Shown one piece after another: positions 1 through 7,589 of a stretch of DNA of 64,000 bases (position 1 is the stretch's first letter; each line of letters starts with the position of its first letter). The stretch comes from Pseudoalteromonas sp. XMcav2-N (GTDB lineage Bacteria > Pseudomonadota > Gammaproteobacteria > Enterobacterales > Alteromonadaceae), in NCBI RefSeq assembly GCF_024124545.1, contig NZ_JAMXSF010000005.1:248001-312000 (forward strand), given 5' to 3'. Below the pieces are notes generated by a model. That model saw only the letters and a program-made list of their open reading frames with translations. It was not told the origin of the DNA and did no database searches. Position numbers and translations under genes: made by a program.

Positions 1-330
1 GGCGGAAGTCTGGTGAAAGTGACGAGCGGTTGGGTATTTGGCATTGCGAAATCTATCCGCAGCATATGTACCCTGATTGCCAATTATCTAAAAGGTGATA
101 AAGAACGTGCTAAAAAGAAAGCGAGGTTACTAAGTTTTGTGAATAAAGTGGCCTCAGTTGCCCATTGGGTCGAAGTGGCAGCAGCGACTGTTATCGGGGG
201 CGACTCTTTGGCGACGGGTACCACGAAGGGGGTCATAACGGGAGCAACGGGACTGGGAACCGCGCTATCAAAAGGAGTTCGAGCGAAAGATCAACATGAC
301 AAAGCATGGCCCAGGCCGGAAAATGAATAA
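1..330 (+). CDS. C-terminal part of an unrecognised protein (cut by window edge)
   Basis: The frame is open from base 1 to a TAA at 328-330, so the true start may lie outside the window; a GTG at 13 would give 105 residues. The visible part is basic near the N-terminus (a KKKAR stretch), followed by an Ala/Gly/Thr-rich segment that could be membrane-associated, and a charged tail. I recognise no family. It is followed by transposase debris, so it may itself be the end of an interrupted gene. Confidence 0.45.
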   Translation, partial: GGSLVKVTSGWVFGIAKSIRSICTLIANYLKGDKERAKKKARLLSFVNKVASVAHWVEVAAATVIGGDSLATGTTKGVITGATGLGTALSKGVRAKDQHDKAWPRPENE

Positions 331-340
331 GGGGCAAAGG

Positions 341-538
341 CGCCGCTATCAACGTTCACTGGTGGAAACAGCAATGTACCGACATAAACAGCTTATGGGT
401 GACAAGCCGGTCAGTCGAGTTTACCTGTAACGCTCTGTTCAGCGACGACGTGCACCCAGAGGTTTTGTGTTACTGCCTGAACGAAGCGAGTGACATAAAA
501 GTGAGTAGTGCGCTTCATCCGACTGTAGCGACTTCTTA
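341..538 (+). mobile_element. Remnant of an IS5-family-like transposase C-terminus
   Basis: Translation from 341 gives RRYQRSLVETAMYRHKQL then MGDK before a stop at 428-430. This resembles the conserved ending of IS5-family DDE transposases (RSLVETAMYR with a following G-x-K/L). The continuation to about 538 appears to carry on in another frame. No terminal repeats or other domains are left. It fills the gap between the first gene and the Imm26-like gene. Family assignment rests on one short motif. Confidence 0.5.
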
Positions 539-544
539 AGTGGC

Positions 545-1011
545 CTACTCATCAAAACCAATTGGCTCCATCCCTAAAATCTCACTGACTTTATCATCCA
601 TAACAAGATAGTTACTTAGCCCCCAGGTACCGATTTTACTGCGTGGAGTGTCCAACAAATTTCCCATTTCATCATAATACTTTTTAAAAGGGAAAGAAAA
701 AAGCACCACTCTAAATTATCCATAACCTTAATTAATGGAACGTTGTTTACTACTGGCATAAAACCTCTAGAAAATCCTAGCCTGTTTATAAAAAGAGGTT
801 CACACATCAGCTGATATTGTTCATTATAACTAAAGTTTTCAGGTTTGTTCGCTATGTGGTTGAATACATATATTTTTATACAGTCCTCGAATCCTCCAGC
901 GGAGGCACTTAGCGAAATAATTTGACCGAAAACAAACCTAGAACCTGGATATTGAAGTTGAAATACATCTCCAACGAGAAGTTTCTTCCTGTATGGTTTT
1001 TGCATAATCAT
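545..1011 (-). pseudogene. Imm26-like immunity protein, frameshifted in a T run
   Basis: The N-terminal half has the Imm26-type pattern of a basic start followed by GDVFQLQYPGSRFVFGQI, as in immunity proteins of polymorphic toxin systems. The intact frame ends at 616 with an unrelated tail, but adding one T to the six-T run near residue WCFF restores a plausible ending (FSFPFKKYYDEMGN... to GFDE) with a stop at 545-547. So a one-base deletion has probably broken the gene, or the run is unstable. The start is uncertain: ATG at 1011 or 1005, or GTG at 1041. The gene is on the minus strand, and an attC-like GTTAGGT core (complement of 1040-1046) lies just upstream. Confidence 0.6.
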
Positions 1012-1054
1012 GTTAGTAGGTGGGAATTTCACGTTGTTCACCTAACGTTTGTCT

Positions 1055-1400
1055 CAGAGGAAACCCCAGATATTCATATTTAAACTCAATGTGATGGACG
1101 CTCTCGCATTGTTTGATCTAATTGATTTCGCCAAAAACTAACTAGATAACAACACCATGCGTGATACCACCATCCTACACGATATACTCAGGAAAAACTG
1201 CCCCCCAATTCATGCTCGATAGCAATCAACTCTTACTTACCGAGCTGGGTTGAAATATGAAGGGCTCTGTCGCTGCCAAGCACAAGATCAAACGTATTGA
1301 CCGGCTTGCTATTTACCGCTTTCAAGCACATCTGTTATGTGGCGCTAATTCCATGCCTATCTTACTGGTCGACTGGGCCGATGTGCGCGAGCAAGTAACG
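1055..1400 (+). mobile_element. IS4-family remnant, copy 1 (left end and transposase N-terminus)
   Basis: The left terminus (GAGGAAACCCCAGATATTC) and about 200 bases of subterminal DNA match the ends of four other remnants in this window. A transposase start at 1257 reads MKGSVAAKHKIKRIDRL, then LAIYRF and ILLVDWADVREQ, the standard N-terminal signature of a common IS4-family transposase. Similarity fades after about 1400 and the rest of the element is missing. The terminus is 9 bases from an attC-like GTTAGGT core on the minus strand. Clearly non-functional. Confidence 0.75.
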
Positions 1401-1500
1401 CTGGGTGTCCACATAGCTCTCTGTTTTCAGACTGTAGTGCTTGGTCCTGAGCTCAACGCGTACAGACTCCAAAAAAGGTGAATAAGACATCTTCACTCCG

Positions 1501-1820
1501 AGTGCTGTTTATTTATACAGGTATAAGTGAATGCGGCTATTTATCAAGTCAAATTTCTCGTTTTCTCCGTGCTTTCAAGTCTCGTTTATGCCGCTTGCCT
1601 TGTTAACCCATTGAAATTTATTGTGTTAGCCGTTTTACATAACGAGACCCCAAGTCTCGCTATGAACAAGGCTCGGTTTCAACAAAGCCATTCTGGCTTG
1701 AGCAATGAGAGCAATGGTGGTAGGTTGTTGTTCTTATTATGAATAAAATAATTTAGCTGTGGAACTGTATGGTTTTAGGAACTGGGTTTAACCGGTATTC
1801 ACGCTAATAAGCTGTTATGT
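1501..1820 (+). repeat. 320-base dispersed element, copy A
   Basis: The stretch is strongly similar to 21393-21712 and to 26631-26940. Shared landmarks in order: AGTGCTGNTTATTTATACAG at the start, AAATTTCTCGTTTTCTCCG, a hairpin CGAGACCCCAAGTCTCG near 1643-1660, GGCTCGGTTTC, GGTGGTAGGTT, and AACCGGTATTCACGCTAATA before a final GTTATGT (1814-1820). That last heptamer looks like an attC right-hand core and pairs with ACATAAC at 1637-1643. No coding potential is conserved among copies. It lies just upstream of the gene at 1849. Confidence 0.75.
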
Positions 1821-1848
1821 TTCTACTGAAATTGAGTATGAGAAAGTA

Positions 1849-2427
1849 ATGGATATCGAAAAAATCGAAAAGGACGTAAAAAGAAGCAGAGTGATTGTAG
1901 TTTTAGTATTTACAGTTGTTCTTGGCTCTTATATAGGTTGGTTTTGGATGTTAAATCAGCAGCCAATTAGCTCAGATTCAGGCGTTTGGGGAGCGTTTGG
2001 AGATTTTGTCGGGGGAATCTTAAATCCCTTAATCGCGTTTGCTGCGTTCTACTGGCTTACACAATCAGTGTTAGTGCAAAAGCAAGAACTTGCTGAGACT
2101 AAGAAAGCATTGACTGATTCAAGCAAAGCTCAATTAGAACAGGCGAAATTGCAGAAAAATAATATGAGAATCTCGTATTTGACTACTGAACTTGCAACTA
2201 TAAATATCGAATTAGAAGCTGAATATGCATATAGAAATACAATGTTCGAAAGGGAAGGGTCTCGGAACCAAGGAAGCATAAAGTCACGTAAATTGCTTGA
2301 TAAAAATGGAAGGCATGTTGATAACGAAGAAAAGTTGTTTCACGAAATAGACAAAGAAATCAATAGTCTAAAAAGAAAGCAAGAAAGTCTATTACACGAA
2401 ATACGGCACTTAAGTAATGAAACATAA
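1849..2427 (+). CDS. Two-TM membrane protein with Abi-like GDFVGG motif
   Basis: A 192-residue cassette protein. Residues ~14-34 and ~55-72 form two hydrophobic segments; between them is WGAFGDFVGGILNPLIAF, a motif I associate with membrane proteins annotated as putative phage abortive-infection proteins. Residues ~75-190 are charged, helical and coiled-coil-like. The stop TAA (2425-2427) is also the first three bases of the following attC. The gene is preceded by repeat element copy A and followed by the Septu-like cassette, which fits a defence role, but this is inference from motif and neighbours. It could equally be an uncharacterised small membrane protein. Confidence 0.65.
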   Translation: MDIEKIEKDVKRSRVIVVLVFTVVLGSYIGWFWMLNQQPISSDSGVWGAFGDFVGGILNPLIAFAAFYWLTQSVLVQKQELAETKKALTDSSKAQLEQAKLQKNNMRISYLTTELATINIELEAEYAYRNTMFEREGSRNQGSIKSRKLLDKNGRHVDNEEKLFHEIDKEINSLKRKQESLLHEIRHLSNET

Positions 2428-2550
2428 CAAGCAATTTAAGAGGGATTCTCAACGCTTGGCACTTTTGCTTCTACTTCAGTTTTAGTGTTTATGGCACAAT
2501 GCTTTAGGTTTGGGTGGAGGCGTTGTTCACCCCTTAATTGGGCGTTAAGC
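2425..2550 (+). other. attC recombination site (VCR-like, 126 bases)
   Basis: The left end TAACAAGCAATTTAAGAGGG pairs imperfectly with the right end CCTTAATTGGGCGTTAAGC; inner arms are CAACGCTTGGC and GGCGTTGTTCACC. The layout and length match Vibrio-type attC sites. It starts at the stop codon of the 1849 gene and ends 41 bases before ptuA. A near-identical site is at 22385-22507. Confidence 0.85.
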
Positions 2551-2591
2551 GCCAAAAACTAACGATACTCCACTAAACTCAGGATATAGAA

Positions 2592-3764
2592 ATGAAGGTG
2601 AAATCAATTGAAATTAGAGGGATAGGCGGCATAGATAGCCTAGATGTTGATTTCAATAAAGGTATGAATTTTATTTGTGGACCAAATGGGATTGGGAAAA
2701 CAACTTTGCTTGAATGCATTGCGCATTCATTTTCTTATCGCAGATCCAACATACTTAAAAGAAACGTATCTTCTGAAACTGGTAGTGTTAAGTCTGTTGT
2801 TGAAATTGACGGGGTGGATACGCCATCAAATATTTCCATTGCAGACTTCGACCCTAATAAGCCGTCACAAATAAGAGGTCTGCTAGATCACTCTCCGAAA
2901 CTTCTTTCCTTAAAAGTCACTAGAACCTTTGGATATCAGTCTTTAGATGCCGTACGAAAAGACTCTGAGAAGAATAGAGACACTTCGTATCAAGAAGCGA
3001 TGAATGGCGTTAACCTCAATGAAGTTAAGAACTGGTTCGTCAATAGGTATTTGTACTCGGCGCACGAGGGTGCTCTGACAGAGCAACAACTAAACAATTT
3101 AGAACTGGCCAAGATAAGCTTTTCGCTTTTAAATCGCGACTTCTCATTTAGTAAAGTTTTGGCGTCTTCTAACGAGATTATGATTCACACTCCTAATGGT
3201 GAAATATATTATGAGTATTTGTCTTCGGGTTTTAAATCTTGCCTATCAATTATATTTGGGATAATTAAGGAAATTGAATTAAGGTTTAAGGAACCTTGTA
3301 TTAATGCTAAAGACTTTGATGGTGTAATCCTAATCGATGAACTTGAGCTTCATCTGCACCCAGAGTGGCAAGGAAAAATTGCTACAATATTATTACAGGT
3401 TTTTCCCAAAGCTCAATTCATCACTTCAACTCACAGCCCCCACATACTTCAAGGTGCCAAACCAACAGAAATTATCGCTTTAGCTACAGACAATGGAAAA
3501 GTTTTTCGAAGAGATCTATCACAGACTAAATATGGCTACCAAGGCTGGACTGTTGAAGAAATTCTCATTGATGTAATGGGCATGTCAGATACTCGCACAG
3601 ATAGCTACTACCATCTAATGTCAGAATTTGAATCTGCAATAGACAACGATGACTATGATAGGTCACAAAGGGCATTCCAAGAGATAGAACTTTTACTTCA
3701 TCCTGAAAACCATCTCAGAAAGCTACTAAAGTTCCAATTGGCAGCCGTAAAGGGTAATTCATGA
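2592..3764 (+). CDS. ptuA: PtuA-like ATPase of a Septu-type antiphage system
   Basis: A 390-residue ABC/OLD-type ATPase. Walker A is GPNGIGKTT at residues 30-38, an ABC-like signature SSGFKS is near 210, Walker B is GVILIDELELHLHP near 245-258, and the TSTHSPHIL switch is near 280. In Septu systems PtuA forms the ATPase scaffold that holds and controls the PtuB nuclease. It overlaps the HNH gene by ATGA, so the two are translationally coupled. The pair is enclosed between attC sites ending at 2550 and starting at 4502, i.e. one two-gene cassette. No reverse transcriptase or retron RNA candidate is adjacent, so a stand-alone Septu reading is preferred to a retron-Eco7-like one. Confidence 0.82.
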   Translation: MKVKSIEIRGIGGIDSLDVDFNKGMNFICGPNGIGKTTLLECIAHSFSYRRSNILKRNVSSETGSVKSVVEIDGVDTPSNISIADFDPNKPSQIRGLLDHSPKLLSLKVTRTFGYQSLDAVRKDSEKNRDTSYQEAMNGVNLNEVKNWFVNRYLYSAHEGALTEQQLNNLELAKISFSLLNRDFSFSKVLASSNEIMIHTPNGEIYYEYLSSGFKSCLSIIFGIIKEIELRFKEPCINAKDFDGVILIDELELHLHPEWQGKIATILLQVFPKAQFITSTHSPHILQGAKPTEIIALATDNGKVFRRDLSQTKYGYQGWTVEEILIDVMGMSDTRTDSYYHLMSEFESAIDNDDYDRSQRAFQEIELLLHPENHLRKLLKFQLAAVKGNS

Positions 3765-4504
3765 TCAAGTTAGAAAGATACCCAAAGCCTGAGTTTCTCA
3801 CCGACGAAAAAGTAGAAGAGCTAGTTGAAGAGTTCAAAAAATCTGGTTCGAGTGTGTGGAACACTGACCCAATAAAGGAACCGCTTCTTAGTTCAAGTTA
3901 TGGTAAGTGTTCTTATTGCGAATGTGACTTAACCGAAGAAAGTAAATATATGGAAGTTGAACATTTCGAGGACAAAAAACATAATCCTGATAAAGTGGTT
4001 GAGTGGGAAAATCTATTGCCATCATGTAAAAAGTGCAATGGTTCTAAGAGTACTCACAATGTTATTTCTGACCCGATATTAAATCCATACGTGCAAGACC
4101 CAAGAGAACATTTAGCTTTCAGGATGTTTCGTATGAGAGGATTAACTCAAATTGGGGAAAATAGCATTGATGTGGTCGGTCTAAATAACCAGGAAAGACT
4201 TGTTCTGAAGCGATTTGAAATCGGAAGCCAAGCTGCAGATTCAATCGAAGTCGCCTGGGAAAGATATCATACCTTTAAATCTAATGAGCGAACTCAGTCT
4301 AAAAACCGACTGATTAGCCTTGTAGAGGGTATTCTTCTAGAGTGTCAACCTAGAGCAATCTATGCTGCTACAACTGCAACCGTAGTGTTGACAGATTCAA
4401 ATTTTCAAACGCTTATAGATACTATGAAGATTGACGGCTTATGGAGCGAAGATTTAGAGGAGTTACATACAACCGCGCAGACGTTGGCGCTACAATGCGC
4501 TTAA
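3761..4504 (+). CDS. ptuB: PtuB-like HNH endonuclease of a Septu-type antiphage system
   Basis: A 247-residue protein of the HNH family found with PtuA ATPases (the group described as retron-system HNH or TIGR02646-like). The N-terminus has KLERYPKPEFLTDEKV, typical of the family. The zinc-finger HNH core is C50xxC53, EVEH at 65-68, then ENLLPSCKKCNGSKS with C88/C91. Expected role: nucleic-acid cleavage once released or activated by PtuA during phage infection. The ATG overlaps the ptuA stop by four bases, and the stop TAA (4502-4504) is the start of the downstream attC. Confidence 0.82.
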   Translation: MIKLERYPKPEFLTDEKVEELVEEFKKSGSSVWNTDPIKEPLLSSSYGKCSYCECDLTEESKYMEVEHFEDKKHNPDKVVEWENLLPSCKKCNGSKSTHNVISDPILNPYVQDPREHLAFRMFRMRGLTQIGENSIDVVGLNNQERLVLKRFEIGSQAADSIEVAWERYHTFKSNERTQSKNRLISLVEGILLECQPRAIYAATTATVVLTDSNFQTLIDTMKIDGLWSEDLEELHTTAQTLALQCA

Positions 4505-4558
4505 CAAGTCAAATCACTCGGACGCAGCGCAGCTGCGCCGGTGTTTGAGGCGTTATGT
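4502..4558 (+). other. attC recombination site (short, 57 bases)
   Basis: TAACAAGTCAAATCAC at the left pairs with GTGTTTGAGGCGTTATG at the right (TCAAA-T-CAC against GTG-TTTGA, one extrahelical T). The inner arms GGACGC/GCGCC enclose a short GC-rich loop. The structure is a textbook short attC. It begins with the ptuB stop codon. Confidence 0.88.
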
Positions 4559-4574
4559 GCCAAGGAGAGTCTGG

Positions 4575-5012
4575 ATGAAAGTTTTAGCCTTTTTGTTTTC
4601 TTTAATTTCTTTCCATTCTTTAGCTTGCAGTTGCATGGGGTACGAAATTGAAGAAGCCTATAAGGACTATCCTGTCGTTTTCTCTGGAGTTGTCGAATCG
4701 ATTGACACCATAAAAGTAAAAGAAGATGGCTGGTTTGAGTATTCCAATTTGAAAGCTGTGACTTTAGTCGTAGAGCACAGTTATAAAGGTATGACTGCTG
4801 AAAAAATCAAGGTTACGACAAGAATGGATTCCGCAGCATGTGGTTTTCCATTCGAAGAAAAAGTTAAATATGTAGTATTTGCTATTCCTGACGAAAATGG
4901 ACTTTTTGTTGGTTCCTGTGGGCCAACCATCCATATGGAAAAACGTGAAGAATACTATGAGCCTGAGCGCCTGAGAGTAACGCGGTTTTTATCAAAGCAA
5001 ATTGGCACATAA
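4575..5012 (+). CDS. Secreted protein with TIMP/netrin-like CSC start
   Basis: ATG 4575 has AGGAG six bases upstream and follows the attC core by 16 bases. The product is 145 residues: signal peptide (~1-17, ending ...HSLA) then CSCMG at the predicted mature N-terminus, VVFSGVVESI, and later cysteines in DSAACGF and VGSCGP. This CSC pattern with a beta-rich domain resembles bacterial TIMP/netrin-like (OB-fold) secreted proteins. No enzyme function is implied. Its stop TAA (5010-5012) opens the next attC. Confidence 0.65.
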   Translation: MKVLAFLFSLISFHSLACSCMGYEIEEAYKDYPVVFSGVVESIDTIKVKEDGWFEYSNLKAVTLVVEHSYKGMTAEKIKVTTRMDSAACGFPFEEKVKYVVFAIPDENGLFVGSCGPTIHMEKREEYYEPERLRVTRFLSKQIGT

Positions 5013-5108
5013 CAAAGCCATTATGGAAGGACGCAAAAAGCTTGGCTCGCGTCACTTCGTTCCTAATTTTAGCCAAGCTTTTGTGCGCCCCATATGGCGG
5101 CGTTAAGT
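5010..5108 (+). other. attC recombination site (99 bases)
   Basis: Left TAACAAAGCCATTATGG and right CCATATGGCGGCGTTAAGT pair imperfectly. Inner arms GGACGCAAAAAGCTTGGCT and AGCCAAGCTTTTGTGCGCC are almost perfectly complementary. The same inner sequence recurs at 5820-5916 and 22967-23066, so these sites belong to one attC family. Confidence 0.88.
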
Positions 5109-5147
5109 TGCTTTCATACTCAGCTCATATATTTAAATGGATATTTA

Positions 5148-5810
5148 ATGTTGATTGATTTTAAAGAAATAATAGATGATCACGCTTTTGAGTATTTTGC
5201 CAAGTTATTTTTGGAAGTCTGCGGATTAAAAGTCGAAGTTACACCAGCTAAAGGGCCTGACGGTGGTAGAGATATCATTTGTAGTGAAATGACTTCTTTT
5301 GGACAAGCTTCATATAGATGGCTTGTTAGCTGTAAACACTTTGCTCATAGTGGTAGAGCCGTGGGTCAAAATGATGACCAAGCAAATCATAACAAACTAA
5401 TTGAGCATCAGTGTCATGGTTTCATGTTTATTTACTCAAGTGCTTTTACTGAATCATTGAGAACTTCCGTTGTAAAAGTATGTGAAACCAACAAAGCTAA
5501 CCATAAGTTTTTGACACCGTGGGATATAGAAAACATTATTGTGCAATCGCCGAGGTTTTACCCTTTGCTTAATCAGTTTTTCCCCAATTCACACTCTCTT
5601 TTAATTAACACTATTGAAAATCAAGGGAGCTGTTGCAGCCAAGATACCCCAGATATCCCCGGGTATATTTTCTATAGAAAAGACAGTGATACACATAGAG
5701 TAAGTGCTGTAAATGTTTGTGGGTATTGTATCGAATCTTATATTGAGCACTTTGACTCAAATAATCTAGATTATAGTTTCTACCAAATCAGAGACTTAGA
5801 AGAATGTTGA
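5148..5810 (+). CDS. Mrr-like PD-(D/E)XK restriction endonuclease
   Basis: ATG 5148 starts MLIDFKEIIDDHAFEYFAK, giving 220 residues; upstream in-frame starts lie in or next to the attC and are unlikely. The Mrr-like catalytic region shows E15 in the first helix, GPDGGRD at 36-42 and WLVSCKHFAHSG near 58-69, which match the PD-(D/E)XK core of Mrr-type nucleases (type IV-like restriction of modified or foreign DNA). The C-terminal third is not recognised; it has several cysteines (CCSQD, VCGYC). A single-gene cassette next to the Septu-like cassette, so a second candidate defence gene. Confidence 0.72.
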   Translation: MLIDFKEIIDDHAFEYFAKLFLEVCGLKVEVTPAKGPDGGRDIICSEMTSFGQASYRWLVSCKHFAHSGRAVGQNDDQANHNKLIEHQCHGFMFIYSSAFTESLRTSVVKVCETNKANHKFLTPWDIENIIVQSPRFYPLLNQFFPNSHSLLINTIENQGSCCSQDTPDIPGYIFYRKDSDTHRVSAVNVCGYCIESYIEHFDSNNLDYSFYQIRDLEEC

Positions 5811-5819
5811 GACGCAACT

Positions 5820-5916
5820 TAACAAGTTACTTAAAAGGACGCAAAACGCTTGGCTTGCGCTCCTTCGTCGCTAATTTTAGCCAAGCATTTATGCGCCCAT
5901 TAGTAAGGCGTTATAT
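5820..5916 (+). other. attC recombination site (97 bases)
   Basis: TAACAAGTTACTTA at the left pairs with TTAGTAAGGCGTTATAT at the right; inner arms GGACGCAAAACGCTTGGCT / AGCCAAGCATTTATGCGCC. Right core GTTATAT is at 5910-5916, 15 bases before the next gene's GTG. Confidence 0.88.
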
Positions 5917-5930
5917 TTCTTGGAGACCAG

Positions 5931-6218
5931 GTGAATAAAGAACAAAAAGCTCTACTCAAAACCTTACAACGTGCTTTGCTGAAAATTCGATTGATGGGCT
6001 ATGAGGGACAAAAGTCTGGCCTGTCTTGTGAACAGTCTGAAATGATTGCTGATTTAGCTGATGCTTTGCATAACATTCCAGAAGCATTGTCGAATGAAAG
6101 TTGTGACATTAATTTCCACACTAATATCATGTTGGGTGGCTTTGATGAAAAATATAAAGATAGATCTAGTATTCAGTTGTTAGAGTTGTATCAACATATT
6201 CTTGAAAATGAAATATAA
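5931..6218 (+). CDS. Small cassette protein, unknown function (95 aa)
   Basis: GTG start at 5931 with TGGAG about 9 bases upstream, right after the attC core. The 95-residue product is soluble and mostly helical (MNKEQKALLKTLQRALLKIR at the start, then ADLADALHNIPEAL). No domain recognised. No clean attC follows its stop; instead the sequence passes into a GACACCC repeat, so the cassette's own attC has probably decayed or been replaced. Confidence 0.55.
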   Translation: MNKEQKALLKTLQRALLKIRLMGYEGQKSGLSCEQSEMIADLADALHNIPEALSNESCDINFHTNIMLGGFDEKYKDRSSIQLLELYQHILENEI

Positions 6219-6225
6219 AAGAGAG

Positions 6226-6437
6226 AAATACGCAGACACCCAGCGTTATATGTTCCTTTTATGGGTCTTTAGTGGGGGCAGCGGGTGCTATGTTGAGTAA
6301 AGATGTGATGAATCAGGAGAGTTGTAATTCATTGGTGAGGAATTTCAGCTCGAACCGTAGTTATTTGATATTCTGTGACACGGTTAAACGCTGCCTAAGT
6401 GCGACAGTCATCACTTGAAGTCAGGGTAATGACAACT
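6226..6437. repeat. REP-like GACACCC motif and non-coding DNA downstream of RAYT remnant
   Basis: AAATACGCAGACACCCAGC at 6226-6244 recurs with one change at 9578-9595. At the second site GACACCC pairs with GGGTGTC; here the partner is degenerate (ATGGGTCTT near 6261). An attC-like GTTATAT follows at 6245-6251. The remainder up to 6437 shows no gene. The position beyond the 3' end of a RAYT pseudogene fits a REP element, but that is inference. Confidence 0.4.
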
Positions 6438-6975
6438 CTAACCTAATAATCGCTCACAATTAGCCAGATTAGGGCGCCGCTTTTTTTGCAGGTGCTCACA
6501 GTGCTTAGTCACTGCTTGCTGCCAGCCGACTTCACCGTAGAAGACTTTGGTAAATCGCGTGGTGAGTATTAGCCAGTTTTCATGCAAGATTTACAACCTG
6601 GCGAGAATAGGCTGGGTATCGCTGATGTGGCCTCGCTTGTCGGCACGAATGCATCGGCTTGTCAGTTCAAGCAGTTCAATGTAGTAGTTAAGCTCAAAGG
6701 GTAGTCCTTTGGGTATGATCAGTCTTGGGTTACAAGCAAAGTGCAGCAGGCTCTTTGGTTGTTTGCCGTGCTGGGCGTGCTCAATGCAATTTTTGATACT
6801 GGTAAACTCAAAAGTTTCAGGTGTACTTGCTACTTTGGTCCGGATAGGATCGAGAACAACGTAAGCTATACTGGTGGCCAGGACGGCATAATCGAGTAAT
6901 GCCAGGGATTTAAATCAGCCTTCCCAGAACCCGCCTGTGCAGCCATCTTCTCTATTGGCGTTAGGCACTGTAATC
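6438..6975 (-). pseudogene. RAYT (REP-associated Y1 transposase), C-terminal part with stops
   Basis: Reading the minus strand from about 6975 gives NREDGCTGGFWEG, a TGA where an Arg is expected, FKSLALLDYAVLATSIAYV, LDPIRTK, SRCIRADKRGHIS and ILARL, a TAA, HENWLILTTRF and RRPNLANCERLLG ending at 6438. This is the conserved second half of the Y1/IS200-like RAYT family. The N-terminal catalytic half with HUH and Tyr is absent and two internal stops interrupt the frame, so it is inactive. A fragment of the missing N-terminal end exists at 27417. Confidence 0.8.
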
Positions 6976-7058
6976 GAACCTTCAGTTCCGAATGTGGCGA
7001 GTATAAAAATACAGAGTATCTACAATCATGTTTTTGATTTTACAATAGGTAATTGACT

Positions 7059-7532
7059 ATGAAGACTGATTTCAAGATTAGTGGGATTGATAAGCACAGC
7101 TTTTCTGAACTTTTGAATTTAAATGAGCAAGAATTAGAAAGTCACAATGCTAAATGGATAACGGCTGATGCGAACCCGGGTTACCCGTGTAGGGTTTCAT
7201 TGATAGAAGCAAATATAGGGGAAAGGGTTTTAGTATTGCCCTATTTACATCATAACGCTGATTCACCTTACCGCGCATCTGGTCCGATTTTTGTTCGAGA
7301 AAATGCTATAGAGGCAAAGCTGGACATTAACGAAATACCTGAAATATTAAGAAAAAGGCAGCTTTCCATAAGAGCTTATAATAAACAGCAAATTATGATT
7401 CATGCAGAGATATTGCAAGGCTCTGAATTGGCGCCCGGTATTAGAAAGCAGCTCTCAAACCATGAGGTTGAATACATACATATTCACAATGCTAATCCAG
7501 GTTGCTTTAACTGTAGTGTACATCGCGCATAA
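7059..7532 (+). CDS. DUF1203 family protein
   Basis: ATG 7059 has AGG eight bases upstream; a TTG at 7053 is in frame but less likely. The 157 residues follow the DUF1203 pattern along their length: FKISGIDKHSF at the start, YPCRVSLIEANIGERV, the conserved DSPYRASGPIFVRE, LSIRAYN, and the ending HIHNANPGCFNCSVHRA. Function unknown; the family is often described as N-acetyltransferase-like but no reaction is shown. It sits between a RAYT remnant and an IS4 remnant, which appears to have replaced its attC. Confidence 0.82.
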   Translation: MKTDFKISGIDKHSFSELLNLNEQELESHNAKWITADANPGYPCRVSLIEANIGERVLVLPYLHHNADSPYRASGPIFVRENAIEAKLDINEIPEILRKRQLSIRAYNKQQIMIHAEILQGSELAPGIRKQLSNHEVEYIHIHNANPGCFNCSVHRA

Positions 7533-7589
7533 TAAGAGATTGTGGCGTCAATAGCTAAAATTCAGCATTTGGCGCTTCCCACATAGTTC

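Noticed and set aside
1257..1481. 74-residue ORF as a gene
   Set aside because: It is the N-terminal piece of the IS4 transposase (copy 1) with a foreign tail.
2592..4504. Retron-Eco7-like system
   Set aside because: The ATPase and HNH pair fits, but no reverse transcriptase gene or msr/msd-like region is adjacent and attC sites bound the pair closely.
6960..6966. attC-like core GTTAGGC upstream of the DUF1203 gene
   Set aside because: It lies in the RAYT coding remnant (codons for VPNA) and is explained by it.
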